From Brevipalpus yothersi (taxonomy: Eukaryota; Arthropoda; Arachnida; Trombidiformes; Tenuipalpidae), in assembly GCA_003956705.1 (NCBI GenBank), contig QZCP01000334.1, forward strand, positions 489,718-553,717: DNA of 64,000 nt. The letters are read 5' to 3'. The translations under genes and the position numbers were made by a program. The number at the start of each line of letters is the position of its first letter. Position 1 is the stretch's first letter. Shown here in pieces: positions 23,352 to 35,958 of the stretch. The notes under the pieces were generated by a model. That model was not told the origin of the DNA, did no database searches, and saw nothing but the letters and a program-made list of their open reading frames with translations.

Positions 23352-24222
23352 TAATTACTAGTCACTGGGAAAAGTAATTCAAAAAACTTGTGGAAAATTT
23401 CAATCTATCTCTTTTATATCACTTAAGAATGAAATAATTTATCATATGGAGAGAGAATTCCAGCAGTAGCCCTTGAATTTTTCGGATAATTCACTGTCAC
23501 GTTGTTGCTAAGGTATTATCATGTGACAATTTTCAATTAGAATATCAATTCTGATAGCCTTAAACACATGCTGTTGAGTATGAATTAATGGAGTGGGGAA
23601 AGATTCGCACATTGTTCCAACATGTATTCTCGAAAAATATTACTCTAACAGACCTCCTCGTGTTCTTAAAATTTTTTACAATTCAATCACATGTTTATAT
23701 TCATCTCTCTTTTCTATTCTGGTATGAAGAATTTGAAATTTTCTTCTACTTCCAATTTTCGAACTACTCGAATCTTTCTCATAGGAAAAATATACATGAG
23801 GCCCATCAACATGTTGAAGCATGAATTTTCGAAACTCAACGACTGTATCGAATGAATCTTGAGAAATTCACTACAGAATCTAAAAACCTCTGTGATTGGG
23901 TAAAATACAATAGGCCAATTTATTCCAATTATTAACGTTTCACGTTTGTCTTCAATTTACGGAAAATGCATCAAAAATTCGACAAAAACAATGAATAATT
24001 ACTTTTCTCTTGTGTTTTCCATAGGAATGAATTTATTTTCATCTTTCATTAATTTAGAACAACATTAATAAAATACACAATTCAATTTGGTATGCTTGGA
24101 GCATGTATAATTTATTTCCTAGAGAATGAGAATAGATTTGATCATATTTCAATCTCTTGAAAAAATTTAAGGAATATTTTGTCCACAGAAATTGTGTGAA
24201 ATCTCAGACAAAATGAGGTATG

Positions 24223-24228
24223 AGAGAG

Positions 24229-24299
<71 letters not shown>
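24223..24299. repeat. (GA)n microsatellite
   Basis: About 77 bp of GA with a single CG interruption near 24231; it lies downstream of the GPCR 3' end. Confidence 0.95.
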
Positions 24300-24305
<6 letters not shown>

Positions 24306-24431
24306 AATTCTCAATGATGATATTCGTAATAAAATAGAATAAAAAAATGTTCAAAAATATTCATTCATCAGCATGGTATATCATATGAAATATGTCTTAT
24401 GCTCGTATTTATGGGAACATTTTTGTTACAA

Positions 24432-24437
24432 TTTATT
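24432..24437 (-). promoter_or_regulatory. Poly(A) signal of the GPCR gene
   Basis: Minus-strand AATAAA about 77 bp beyond the GPCR stop codon. Confidence 0.5.
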
Positions 24438-24513
24438 ACCACCGAATTATGCTAAGGGCAAAAAAATGAATCAAATACTTTTTTTGCTCTGCGAATTTTA
24501 ACATTTTCTGGCC

Positions 24514-25944
24514 TCATCTGTAGATAGCTTTTGTTTTACGATCCGCTCGAAAAATGATCTTAACCATTGATAACCAAAAAGATCGTAAATCTTTTCGAAT
24601 ACATTCGTTGCTCCAATGATACAGAAATGAATCGAAAATGGGTGACAAAAGGAGTAAACAGCCGCACACAATACTATACAATACATTTGAGTGAATAATT
24701 CGAAATGATATACATATTCGAATCATATTATTTGGTAGCCATACAAGTGTGAAAAGAAGTAGAACTTTGAGCAAAAATAGTGCAGCTTTATCATTTCGCT
24801 TCTTGGAACGCCATAAGCTTGCCCGATTGGATGATGGCTGTTCAACCAGACGAGCACCAACACCAACCGATTCACAGCTATTCAAACTAACGGTACTTCC
24901 GCTACTGTCACTGATTGTTTCGTTGGCCGGTAGAATGGTCAACACCACGGCTGGTGATGTGGTATTGGTGGTGGTGGCTGTTGTGGTGTTGATGGTGGCA
25001 CTTTTTGATTGTTCCGTTTGCTCTGAACTGCCGGTGGTCAATGCTGATGGATGAGAGCGGAAACTTTTACGCAAATAATTGCGAATTCGTATTCGTGTTG
25101 TGGAAAGAATGAACAATGGTATGAACCATTGTACAAATAGGAGTAATATTGAGTATAATGATTGCCAATGTAATCGTGAAATGAAATAGTAAATAAATTT
25201 ACTGAAATGTGATATTTTTTCCCTCAAATCAGATTCATTTTCAATTGTTTTTGACCATATTTTGATCGGTATCAAGGGCAATTCATCATCATCGCTATCA
25301 ATATTGTTGTTTGTGATGGTTAACGATGATGATGGAGAAGAAGATGAAGAAGTCGAAACGATGGATGATGGTGTTGATGTTGTGTCGAACAAGATTGGAA
25401 TGGAAAACAGAATGGCCATAATCCATATACCACTGATTATTGAAGCACATTTTAATTTGGATGATGTGATCGGATTTGATCGACTGATGATAATTATTTG
25501 TCTATCAACAGCCATCATGGCAATTGTGAATACGATTGCCAATGTGATACACAGCTGGAATGCATTGAAAAGTTGATAATAAAATTTGGATACAGGATTT
25601 TGTACCGTAAAGTACAAATTGATTGGTGAGCAAATTAGTGTGATCAATAAATCAGTGATTGCCAAATTAATGGTGAGCAGATATTTTGTTTTCACTTTTT
25701 CATGCTTAGTGATGAGCATCATGATGAAGGAAAGATTGAGAATTGATCCAAAAAGGATTAGAATCACATGAATAATGATGGAGATGATGAACAATGAAAA
25801 TAATTCACTTTGCTCATCCAACATGAACTTATTTGATCTATGGATTGGTTCGAAAGGTAAATTGAATGATTGATCAGTTTTGTATGAAACATCGTTTGAA
25901 ACTTGACCTAACATCAGAGAAGTTGTGAAGCGTTCAGTAGTCAT
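24514..25944 (-). CDS. Class A (rhodopsin-type) GPCR, peptide-receptor-like, intronless
   Basis: A 476-aa plasma-membrane receptor with seven hydrophobic segments at about 50-78, 88-112, 126-148, 166-186, 260-284, 386-410 and 420-443. Landmarks: Asn70 (1.50); NLAITD with Asp98 (2.50); D147-R148-Q149 in place of DRY; FTLVWLP at 398-404 (TM6); S434-P435-I-F-D438 in place of NPxxY. The WLPNN of TM6 and the Arg-rich start of loop 3 resemble NPY/RYamide-type peptide receptors, but this is only a family-level guess. The TM3 cysteine (3.25) is replaced by Tyr123 and extracellular loop 2 has no cysteine, so the usual disulfide cannot form. Loop 2 carries a Ser-rich then Asp-rich insert (about 189-220). 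Loop 3 is about 100 aa with Thr-rich low complexity. The start chosen is the first Met; no signal peptide is evident. The ligand is unknown. Confidence 0.85.
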   Translation of the reverse strand: MTTERFTTSLMLGQVSNDVSYKTDQSFNLPFEPIHRSNKFMLDEQSELFSLFIISIIIHVILILFGSILNLSFIMMLITKHEKVKTKYLLTINLAITDLLITLICSPINLYFTVQNPVSKFYYQLFNAFQLCITLAIVFTIAMMAVDRQIIIISRSNPITSSKLKCASIISGIWIMAILFSIPILFDTTSTPSSIVSTSSSSSPSSSLTITNNNIDSDDDELPLIPIKIWSKTIENESDLREKISHFSKFIYYFISRLHWQSLYSILLLFVQWFIPLFILSTTRIRIRNYLRKSFRSHPSALTTGSSEQTEQSKSATINTTTATTTNTTSPAVVLTILPANETISDSSGSTVSLNSCESVGVGARLVEQPSSNRASLWRSKKRNDKAALFLLKVLLLFTLVWLPNNMIRICISFRIIHSNVLYSIVCGCLLLLSPIFDSFLYHWSNECIRKDLRSFWLSMVKIIFRADRKTKAIYR

Positions 25945-26237
25945 ATTGTATCTGTGTGTTTCGTTCGGTTGTTATTCCATTGAAAGAAAAACACATACAT
26001 TAACAAATCAACTTTATCATTATCGTAAGCAAGTAATGTTCATCAGTCTCATGATGATGATCGTCTGAATTGGAAACGAATCGAAGAATGCTTCTGAATG
26101 ATTCAAGTTCAGGGTGTATAAATCAGTAAAATGTTTGCCAAGAGAGTGATTCAGATTCGACTCAGAATAAGAAAGGGAGAGAGAGAGCAAAGTTCTGACC
26201 ATTCGAATTGCCTTGATGAATTGAAGAAAAAAGACAT

Positions 26238-26240
<3 letters not shown>

Positions 26241-26278
<38 letters not shown>
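26241..26278. repeat. (GA)n microsatellite
   Basis: GA tract of about 38 bp. Confidence 0.95.
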
Positions 26279-26279
<1 letters not shown>

Positions 26280-26608
26280 ATAGGAATAGGTATATCACCC
26301 ATGAAAGCTAGCCGAAGTATGGAAAAAACGAATGTATATACACGATTGAAAGTTTTTAGACTTTCATTTTTTTGTAATGAGAGAAAATGTGAGAAAATCA
26401 GCCACATAAAAGTATATATTTATATATGTGTGTGTATATATGGAAGGCCAAAGCGCTATTACACACGAGGCATCTCATTCCTTTTTCTAATTAATCAACG
26501 GTTCACGTGGAGTGAGGCAAGATAATCCATACTTGCTAGATTGAGCAAGAATTATTTTTCCATCTACCAGGAAAGAATCTTACCCTGGGGTGGTCAAAAG
26601 AAAGAGAA

Positions 26609-26621
26609 GAGAAAGAAAGAA

Positions 26622-26690
<69 letters not shown>
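26609..26690. repeat. Compound (GA)n/(GAAA) microsatellite
   Basis: GA runs with repeated AAAG interruptions over about 80 bp. Confidence 0.9.
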
Positions 26691-27818
26691 TTCTATCCCG
26701 GTCTGCAATTCTTCTGACGGAAAGAATACTCATGTTCTTTAGAATTGAATTTAGTGTGTAAGTGTAGACGCATATGTGTGTGTATAAACAGTATTTCATA
26801 GAACACATTTTATCGATGCTATATATTTTTCAGAAAAACGAGCACTTGCGGTGGAGCACGTTGACAGTGGGCAAAGTATCATGATCAAGGAAAAAAGGAT
26901 TTCTTTTTTTTCTTTCAAAAGATGAGATGAAGCCATTAAATTGTACAAGAGTGAGAGAGAAGAAAAACCTTCATAAATTTTGTTTACCGGAATCCACTCA
27001 CACATATTGAGGCAAATTGCTCCATATGATATATATTCTATTGGGAAATCATTCACTGGTTGATCATGATTTCAATGCAATTTGTGGAAGCAATTTGAGG
27101 GAATACAAAAATAAGTGGGAGGATTGAAGACCACTGTGACACTACCACCCAAAATACTGTTATATGTATCATGCTGTTTAAACACATGTTGACTATGAGT
27201 AGGCTAATTGTGCAACTTATGATTTGCATTTCTCACTAATTTGATGGTATATGATTATTCAAGCAAAATTTTCATTCAAATTGATTGCATGATTGAGCAA
27301 GAGAAGGAAGAAACTTTAACCAGCAATTTTGTCAGTGATAAAAATATAAACACACAGAACATTACTATGATGAAATAGACATTCTTATCCAGCATACATT
27401 CAGCATTCTATATAATAAGCTTAAGATTTATATCAATAAGATGCTTGAGAATGTTTTTTTAATTTCATTCAAATAATGTAGCACTTCCGTAAGGTAATTT
27501 TTTTTCTTTCCTAAGAAGAAGAGATTGATGAGGGCTGAGAATAAAAAATCAGCACTATTTCTCTATAATTGAGCTTATAGTGAATTTTTTTCATCTCTAT
27601 ATTCCATCAATTTATTTACGATGTAATCGTATAGATGTGTGTGTGTATAAAAAACGGGACTTGTTGCATCATCTTACATAAACATATTCGAAAGCTGGCT
27701 GCGTGTTGAAGCTGCTCAGGAGCATTCAACATAGATATTCTGAATAATACGATGTGAATAGATTCATTGATCAAAAGTTTCTCATTCCTAACTCATCAAT
27801 TCGGGAAATCAGTGAAAT

Positions 27819-28019
27819 TCATTCACTTCGACGTTTGATGGCCATTTTTGGTTCATCATTATACAATGATGGTGATGATCTAAGTTTTACCTTAATTATA
27901 CAATTGATGAGATTATCCAGGGTTTGATGCAGAAGAGCTTGTGAATGCGGAACTTTATACAATCCACATTTGAATTCCGAAAACAACCATGTAAAAATAT
28001 TCTCTACACCATATAACAT
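27819..28019 (-). CDS. Possible small protein, 66 aa, unknown
   Basis: I do not recognise this protein. The frame starts at an ATG with A at -3 (AAACATG) and encodes a mixed-composition sequence without the repeat bias of most chance frames here. Features are aromatic and hydrophobic residues near the N-terminus, an amphipathic stretch (about residues 28-45) and a basic end (AIKRRSE). It has no signal peptide. A GTAAAA after codon 43 could be a splice donor, in which case this would be a first exon with an unseen partner. A minus-strand AATAAA lies at 27611-27616, about 200 bp beyond the stop. It could also be chance. Confidence 0.25.
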   Translation of the reverse strand: MLYGVENIFTWLFSEFKCGLYKVPHSQALLHQTLDNLINCIIKVKLRSSPSLYNDEPKMAIKRRSE

Positions 28020-29077
28020 GTTTATGAGACAAAAATTCTACTGATGACGACAATGATGATGGTCAACACATTGAAACAAATATTTTTCCTATCATAGTAA
28101 ACATGCATTGTTGATTCGAATAAGTTTGGAGAAAGAGAGAGAATAATTCCTCTAAATAGAAACAAACATATAGGAATATCTTCCCTCAATTCACTCAAGC
28201 CACGAACTCATCTTGAATTCACCAGAGAAGAAGAGATGGTAAAAGCATTGCATTCTATTTCACTCATTCATTCGTATACCCAGATATCATCAACCGGATG
28301 CTTGATGTTCTCTGGTGTGAGAACACTAGAGACATGCATCAGTATCGTTCTGCTTTCATTTGGAATCACAAATGAGTGTAAAATAAGATAGGATGATTGT
28401 TTTCGTATTACAAAGTCGCATATCATGATCACCGTCAATCTCGAAAATAGAATCATTCCGATTGAAGAGAGAGTGAGTGAGTGAAAAAAAGAAAAAAGAT
28501 GAATGCAAATGACAACTTGCATGAAAATAGATCAACTAAGTGCTCTGATGGAGTAAAAATTGATCAGAGAATACATTGTATATATGATGTATGCATGGTG
28601 TGGATGGTTGAATCAATGGGATTGAATTGGAAAGGATATTTTTTGACACAGCTCATCTTAGTTTCAAATAACCCTTTTGAATGAGGAAGAAAAATCTTAA
28701 CAATGTGATCATCCTCACGCCTATAAGCTGTTTCATCGGATTGTTTATGTGGGGAAAGTCTAGTATTTCAAAGGGGACATGATGCGATCGTCAAAGTATT
28801 GTGATGATCAAGATCCCTCCCATTTTCTTTCGTTCTTCGTTTTTCACGTTGATAATCCTAGAAAGCTTTGTATGAATCAATCAGCTCGCGTTTGGTGAGG
28901 TGAATTCAACTATTGTCATCCACGTTGTATGTTCGATTTGAAATCTGCAGTCAGAATGAATAGTTAGTAATGAGAAATGAACTTGGAAATTTTGCTCAAA
29001 ATATATTGAATTAAACTCCTTGATTATTATTATTATTTTTGATTTAAAATCGAAAAAAAAGTTCCAGCAAAAAAAAA
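28020..29077. other. Intergenic; BDP1 3' flank
   Basis: No gene recognised. Short frames at 28268-28684 show no similarity. The BDP1 transcript (leftward) must end here, but no AATAAA was found close to its stop. Confidence 0.5.
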
Positions 29078-30559
29078 TTATGAGAAAAGTTCATTCTCAA
29101 AAGCTTCTTGGGCCAGTCCATAGTCATGGCCAACTTCATAGAGGGTATTTTCGATAACCGATTTGTTAAGTTTTGTTTCACGACGAAATTTGTTCTTCAA
29201 ATCAGTTCGTGAACGAGTGCCACTGAAAAATAATTTTGCCATAATCGAAAAATCCGGCCCAATAAGCTTTAATGCGGTGTAAAATTTTAACGTCTCGTCT
29301 TTGGTCCAGCGAGCTGTTCGTGGCTTCTCACGAAACGATGAATAGGTAACTTTACCATTGAGTGAATTTTCCACAATAGTTTCACGTACATCTTTGGGTT
29401 TCTTAATTACCAGCGATTCTTCATCCAAAACAATTGAGCCATCAGGAGCCACTTTGACTCGAGGCCCAACAGACCTTGTCTGGGATTGCTGTTGACTATT
29501 GGAAGAGTCATGATTGTATATATTTAATTCGCCTGTTGTTGTTGATGTTGATGATGATGGAGATGGTGATGGATTGACTTTATCTTTGCCATTATTATCA
29601 TTACCATTAGTATGCTTTTTGTTACTTGAACAGGTGGTACTTGTACTTGTACTTGTACTGGAGCAAGTGTTTTCACCATCATCATCGGATGGTGGTGATG
29701 ATTTGGTGGTTTTATCGGTAATTTTCTTGATCCTTTTACGACCACGACGATTGCTCGAGATTGGATTACGAATAAGATAAAAGATTGTTCTCTTGTCATG
29801 ATCTATCACATCCTTGTTGGTTGTTACACATGATGTTGATGACGGTGACGATGTTGATGATGATGATACAGAGTGTGTGGGTGGTACAGATTTTTTAGCA
29901 TGACACTTGGCTTGAGGTGTCTTGATTGTGGTGGTGGTGGTGGAAGGAGATGAGGAGGATTGAGGTGGGTCAGTAGCTTGATTATTGATATTAGGAATTG
30001 TATTATTATTGACTTCGATTGGAATCGATACAGATGGTGGGCCAGTATCTACCACAACTACCATAGGAATTTCTGGTACACAGTTGTCTGTGGTAGATTG
30101 TGGTGGAGTGGACAGGTATGTTGTTGTTGACGATTGAATGGGTGATGGTTGTGGTTGTGGTGATAAAGATGGGATAATTGAAGAGGAAGATATGATAGGT
30201 GATACATTATCACCATCATCTAATTGCATTGGTTCACATTGTGACTCATTTGAGATTATATTATTATTATTTGGCTTCTCGGTAACCACAATTGTGGTAC
30301 ATATTTCGCTAGGATTGGTGACAATCGATACATTTGGCTGAACAATAGGTGGTTGTGATGGTGGTGGTGGTGATAAATTTTGACCAGAAGAACCAGCAAG
30401 ATGATCATCAGTAATCAACGGAACAGTATTAGCATCACATTTATTGTTGATAGTTTCACCAGTAATATTCGTATTACTATTATCTTTATTCAATTGAATC
30501 ACCGGCTTACTAGATGTTGGCAACTTTGGTGTATGCTTTATTTTTGATCGTCGAAACAT
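29078..30559 (-). CDS. Bdp1: Transcription factor TFIIIB subunit BDP1 (B''), intronless
   Basis: BDP1 joins TBP and BRF1/2 to form TFIIIB, which places RNA polymerase III at tRNA, 5S and U6 promoters in the nucleus. The 493-aa frame begins MFRRSK, as in animal BDP1 proteins, which supports this start. Residues about 15-360 are low complexity (Ser, Thr, Pro, Asn), with a basic patch near the RRGRKRIKK stretch. Residues 365-385 carry the conserved PRVKVAPDGSIVLDEESL motif, followed by the TYSSFR block, and residues about 416-465 form the SANT/Myb domain (RWTKDETLKFY...GPDFSIMAKLF...RTDLKNKFRRE). The protein ends 31 residues after the SANT domain. Vertebrate BDP1 is far longer, with a repeat-rich C-terminus, so this is a compact form. 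A further exon cannot be excluded, but the stop is in uninterrupted sequence with no obvious donor before it. Confidence 0.93.
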   Translation of the reverse strand: MFRRSKIKHTPKLPTSSKPVIQLNKDNSNTNITGETINNKCDANTVPLITDDHLAGSSGQNLSPPPPSQPPIVQPNVSIVTNPSEICTTIVVTEKPNNNNIISNESQCEPMQLDDGDNVSPIISSSSIIPSLSPQPQPSPIQSSTTTYLSTPPQSTTDNCVPEIPMVVVVDTGPPSVSIPIEVNNNTIPNINNQATDPPQSSSSPSTTTTTIKTPQAKCHAKKSVPPTHSVSSSSTSSPSSTSCVTTNKDVIDHDKRTIFYLIRNPISSNRRGRKRIKKITDKTTKSSPPSDDDGENTCSSTSTSTSTTCSSNKKHTNGNDNNGKDKVNPSPSPSSSTSTTTGELNIYNHDSSNSQQQSQTRSVGPRVKVAPDGSIVLDEESLVIKKPKDVRETIVENSLNGKVTYSSFREKPRTARWTKDETLKFYTALKLIGPDFSIMAKLFFSGTRSRTDLKNKFRRETKLNKSVIENTLYEVGHDYGLAQEAFENELFS

Positions 30560-31060
30560 ATTAAATCAAATAATAATAATGATCAATTAAAATGAATCAA
30601 AATCAAAAAACTCATCAACACTCAAACCACCAACATTCATGTGACAATACTCAACATCAACACAGGTGTAAACATGCAACAAAAAAAGTGAAAGTTTTAA
30701 AATTTTTTTGAAGGACACTGTACAGTTTATTTCACATCCACCAGATGTCACCAGCTGTCAATCGGGTTTTTAACGCTACTGATTTTGAAAAGAATAAAAA
30801 AAATCTTTCGAATGCTCACTCTTGTAGCATGTATCTGAGAGAAAATCTTTTCTCATCGGGAATATCATCTCATCACCCAAAAAACATTTCGCCAGCATCC
30901 CAGCATCATCTCTCTATACTTTTTCCAATATATACTATTTGTGATGAAGAATGATGATGATGAGAGAGAGAAGTTTTGATCAACATTATATTATCATCAT
31001 TGAGTAAAATCATCATCATCACACTTTCTCCCTCCTCTTTGCTTACTCTCTTACTCACTT

Positions 31061-31061
<1 letters not shown>

Positions 31062-31094
<33 letters not shown>
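31062..31094. repeat. (CT)n microsatellite
   Basis: CT tract of about 33 bp. Confidence 0.95.
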
Positions 31095-31099
<5 letters not shown>

Positions 31100-32056
31100 C
31101 TTATATAATCATTTGATTCAGTAATAATAATTTTGTGTATATATACATATTCGAACTGTGTGTATGTATGTGTTTGATGCCGGACATGTATCTTTTTTCG
31201 ATTAGATGTTGATGCCTTGCCAGTGTATACAATTTTTTCATTGATTAACACACACATATACACACACACACATACATACCACCCAATACAACAACATTGG
31301 ACATTGTCTCGACATTATCATCATTTCGAATTACTTTGATCACTCATTTTTTTTTGGTTGTGATTTTTTGTTTGTTTCTGGTGTGGTGAATACATTTGGT
31401 CTTATTGAGTGTATGACAGTCGTCATCTATGGAATGTCTCTCTTCTTATGTGTGTGCATTATATACACTATGTTCATGCAACATTAACGATTACAACTGA
31501 TCTGTCAAATGGTAAACTAGACCATACTGGTGTATAAGATTATATCTTCTCAGTGTGTGTATGTATGTGTACCCAAGAAAGAGAAAAAGAGAGAGAAAAA
31601 GTGTGTGTATAGTAAACACCGAGAAACCGACCATAGAGAATACATATAATAATACCTAGAAAGAGACACACACAACCGAAAACAAGAAAGAAAAAGAATA
31701 CAAAACATCAACAATAATAACCAGAAAAGAAGATATGTGCCCATTGATGATCATATGTTAATTGTGGTGACCAAATTATCATTTGGATTTATTGTTTATC
31801 ATTTTTGCTCCCTCATACGGACCATATGGACCACGGTAAGTGTGTTACTATTTTAATGTGTTAATTGAGAGAAATTGAATGAATTAGAAAGATGAAGAAA
31901 GAGAGAGGGACAATTTTTCTCTCTCTTTTTTTCAATCTCTTCTTTTTCAATCAATTTTGATATACACTTGATTTAATATCATATTTTCACTTCAACTTAC
32001 TTTTCTTGATTGATAAGTGCTGGCATATTTAGTCTAATCTCACTTTACCCAGCTTA

Positions 32057-32090
<34 letters not shown>

Positions 32091-32703
32091 TTCTCTCTTG
32101 ATTGATGATCACATATCATGTTACACATCTTGTCAAACATTTTGGCAATTCATGCATTTTTCTTCCACTTTATTTTCTTTCAACTGTATATATACTGTAT
32201 ATATTTATATATACAACCGCTCTTACAAACCTAGATATTTTTCACTAGATATTATGAATTATGTGTATCCAGTTTGGTCACTGGAATGGTCCAGTACCAG
32301 TGTCATTCATCGATACTCAATGCATTGCCACCCACAATACCCGGCTAAATGTGATCATAGGCAACAAAGGATTGTCTCTGTTGATATGGAATGGAATGAA
32401 GTGAATGTGTGTGTGTGTACGACTACATGCTGTATCTGTGTATTGTGAAATAGGAAGAGAAAGAGATAGTGAAAGTGATTTGCTACCGGTGTTAGTTGTG
32501 TTATTTCCATTGCCTATTTGATCAGATCTTGAATAATATAGTGGCTTTGACAATCAACAATTCATTCATTTATATTTGGTTTTAATTGTCTATCTCTTTC
32601 ACTCTCTCCCCTTTCTCTTTCTCTTACTAACTCACTCACCCACTTCCTTCTCTCAGCTACTATGATCCGTTTTCTCATCTCTTACTGTTGAGTATATTGC
32701 TTA

Positions 32704-32708
<5 letters not shown>

Positions 32709-32791
<83 letters not shown>

Positions 32792-32818
32792 TCTCTCTCT
32801 TCTCTCTCTCTTCTCTCT
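32709..32818. repeat. (CT)n microsatellite with variant tail
   Basis: About 73 bp of pure CT, then TTCTCTC-type units to about 32818. Confidence 0.93.
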
Positions 32819-33734
32819 TGTCATCTTGTGCATCACAAAGAAAGAGAAGCTCTTTTTTCTTGTTTCTTTTTCCCTCTCTTATTGGCTTCCTCTTTCTGGC
32901 TTCTTTCACTTCTCCTTCTTCATGTTCATCATCTCACTCTTTACCTACTTACCTTTCTCTCTCTCTCAACTTTTATTACGATTCATGGAATCAAGTTGAT
33001 TAATCTGATTCTGATTTCAATTTGTTAGCTCTTCGATTAAGTATTTATAAATTTGAGATCTGCTTCACGAAAAGCCGGCAATGGCTCGATGGAACTTTCT
33101 TCTTCCCTTTCAATCAGTTTGTCTGTGTGTATGTGTGTGACTATACAATGCTTGCATAAATGTTGGAACAGAGTCTGACAACATGGAAGATGGAAAGAGA
33201 GAGAGAGAGAGAGAGAGAAAAAAGTGAACTGATTCGAAAATGAAAGTAGACTCTATCAGAGATTATATATCCCTGATGCCGGGCAGCATCCGATGATTGG
33301 CTTACTTTACTGCATGTCTACGGATATTTTTCTCAGATGTAAATAACTCATGAACTTTTTCATGGATAGGCAATAATAGATCCACCATAAGATTACTGCG
33401 TTGATTACATTCGAGACATGATTCACTGGGAAATATTTATATATCCTTTTCGTTCTTTCTTTCCCTCTCTTCAACATACACATACACACACTCACCATAT
33501 ACTCTGAACAATTCCAATGAGTTTTATAACAAACATCTCTCTGACACTTCTATCTCTCTCAGATTTCCCTCTGCGCTCCTCACATACTGAATGAGAAATT
33601 TCTTTTCCCTGCTCTATTATTCAGAATGTTCATTTTACTGCCACTAATACTAGTTGGAATTAGTTTTCTCGCAATGAAGAGAAAGCGAGAGAAAAGTGTA
33701 GGATTATCGAAATGAGAAAGAGAAATGGAAAGAG

Positions 33735-33767
<33 letters not shown>

Positions 33768-34263
33768 AAATACAGCAGCTCATAATTGTCCAAGACTTGT
33801 TGCATGTTATATCACTATCACCGCTACATCTGCTTCAATCTGGCAGAATTTTCAACTGAAACCTTTCGATTCGTGATTGTTTCCACATGGATGTTTGAAA
33901 GGGAATTATTATTATTTTTTTTCTCTCTTCATGATCGTGAGCTGTATGGAGAAGTGAAAGAGCAACAAGCATTCCAAACATACCAGACAGTTTGGGGGCC
34001 TAAATATCACTCTAGTAAGGATATATCACATTATCTGAGCAACTAGTGTTCATTCGTCAATTTTTTTCCGAGTAACAAAATTGAAGAGAGAAACCTTTTT
34101 TGACAGAGGAAAACAGAGACAAGAATAAAAACTGGTCATGGCAGTCTTTTTCTCTCTTGGTGACAGAATACATTCACAGTGAGACAAAAAGGAACTGGAA
34201 AGGTTTTTGAATGGAAATAAGTTAGCTCATTCTTCATCTTTCTTCATGTAGCTTGTCCTTCAA

Positions 34264-35159
<896 letters not shown>

Positions 35160-35918
35160 CATGAGCATTTTGAATTCTTTTCGTTGGTACGAAAAGATAG
35201 TCTACCGCCCTGACTACTTTCACTTGAATCCAGGGCTTGAAACGCCCTCAGCCATGAATATATCCGGACTGCATTGTGCTGTTTTCTCTCTCTTTTATTT
35301 CATTTATGCATAAATTCGGTAAAGAAAATGTGTGTGGCTATGCTTGTCTTTGCCTCTTTTCTCTCTTTTTTTTCTCACCAATCTTTGTAAATTATCATCA
35401 TCATGGAAAAGTGTTGATTGGATAAAATTTCAGCTTTCAATTTCGTCATGCTATGCATCTTGGTGTGTATGTGTGTGATACGAGAACCTTTTTACACCTC
35501 ATCTTGGCCATACTAACACACTGGCACACTTTTTTCTCACTTCTATCATCTTACCAAGCAGGTTTGAAATCAATTGAGACTCACCAAAATTCCCTAGATT
35601 CTCTTCTTTAATAATAATAAATCTTGATGTGTACATACATGGGGGTAATAGAAATATTTTTCGTATTATCCAAGTCCGTTAGTAACCCATCATTATCATC
35701 TTTGTCTATGGCTTTGTATTTATATGTGATTTTCCCCTTCTCCACTAGACTTTCCCATATATATATATATATATATACAGAGAGAAGAATTAGAGGGAGA
35801 GAGAGAGAGAGAAGTGAAAAGAAAAGGATCTCAAGTTTCAGCTATTCTTCTTCAGGTAAATCTTGAAAGCCTGACAAAATACTGTTGATCACTTCGGTTA
35901 GGAACCGTTTGTCTAATT

Positions 35919-35958
<40 letters not shown>

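Larger units (their letters stand above)
20949..24431. other. Intergenic between metalloprotease and GPCR 3' ends
   Basis: 3.5 kb lying between two convergent genes. No exon recognised. It holds a diverged repeat copy (21440-21572), a perfect 26-bp inverted repeat (23271-23351), and a GA tract at 24223-24299. Small frames here look like chance. Confidence 0.6.
25945..27818. other. Intergenic, GPCR 5' flank
   Basis: No exon recognised. GA tracts lie at 26241-26278 and, in compound form, at 26609-26690. The GPCR leader and promoter should be at the left end, but no core promoter motif is convincing. Confidence 0.55.

Noticed and set aside
29514..29780. Frames antisense to BDP1 and to the GPCR (for example 24749-25054, 25262-25576)
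   Set aside because: Shadows of the real genes on the opposite strand.
30745..30954. 69-codon + strand frame just upstream of BDP1, suggesting a divergent gene
   Set aside because: Composition is not distinctive and I recognise nothing in it; it overlaps the likely BDP1 promoter region.
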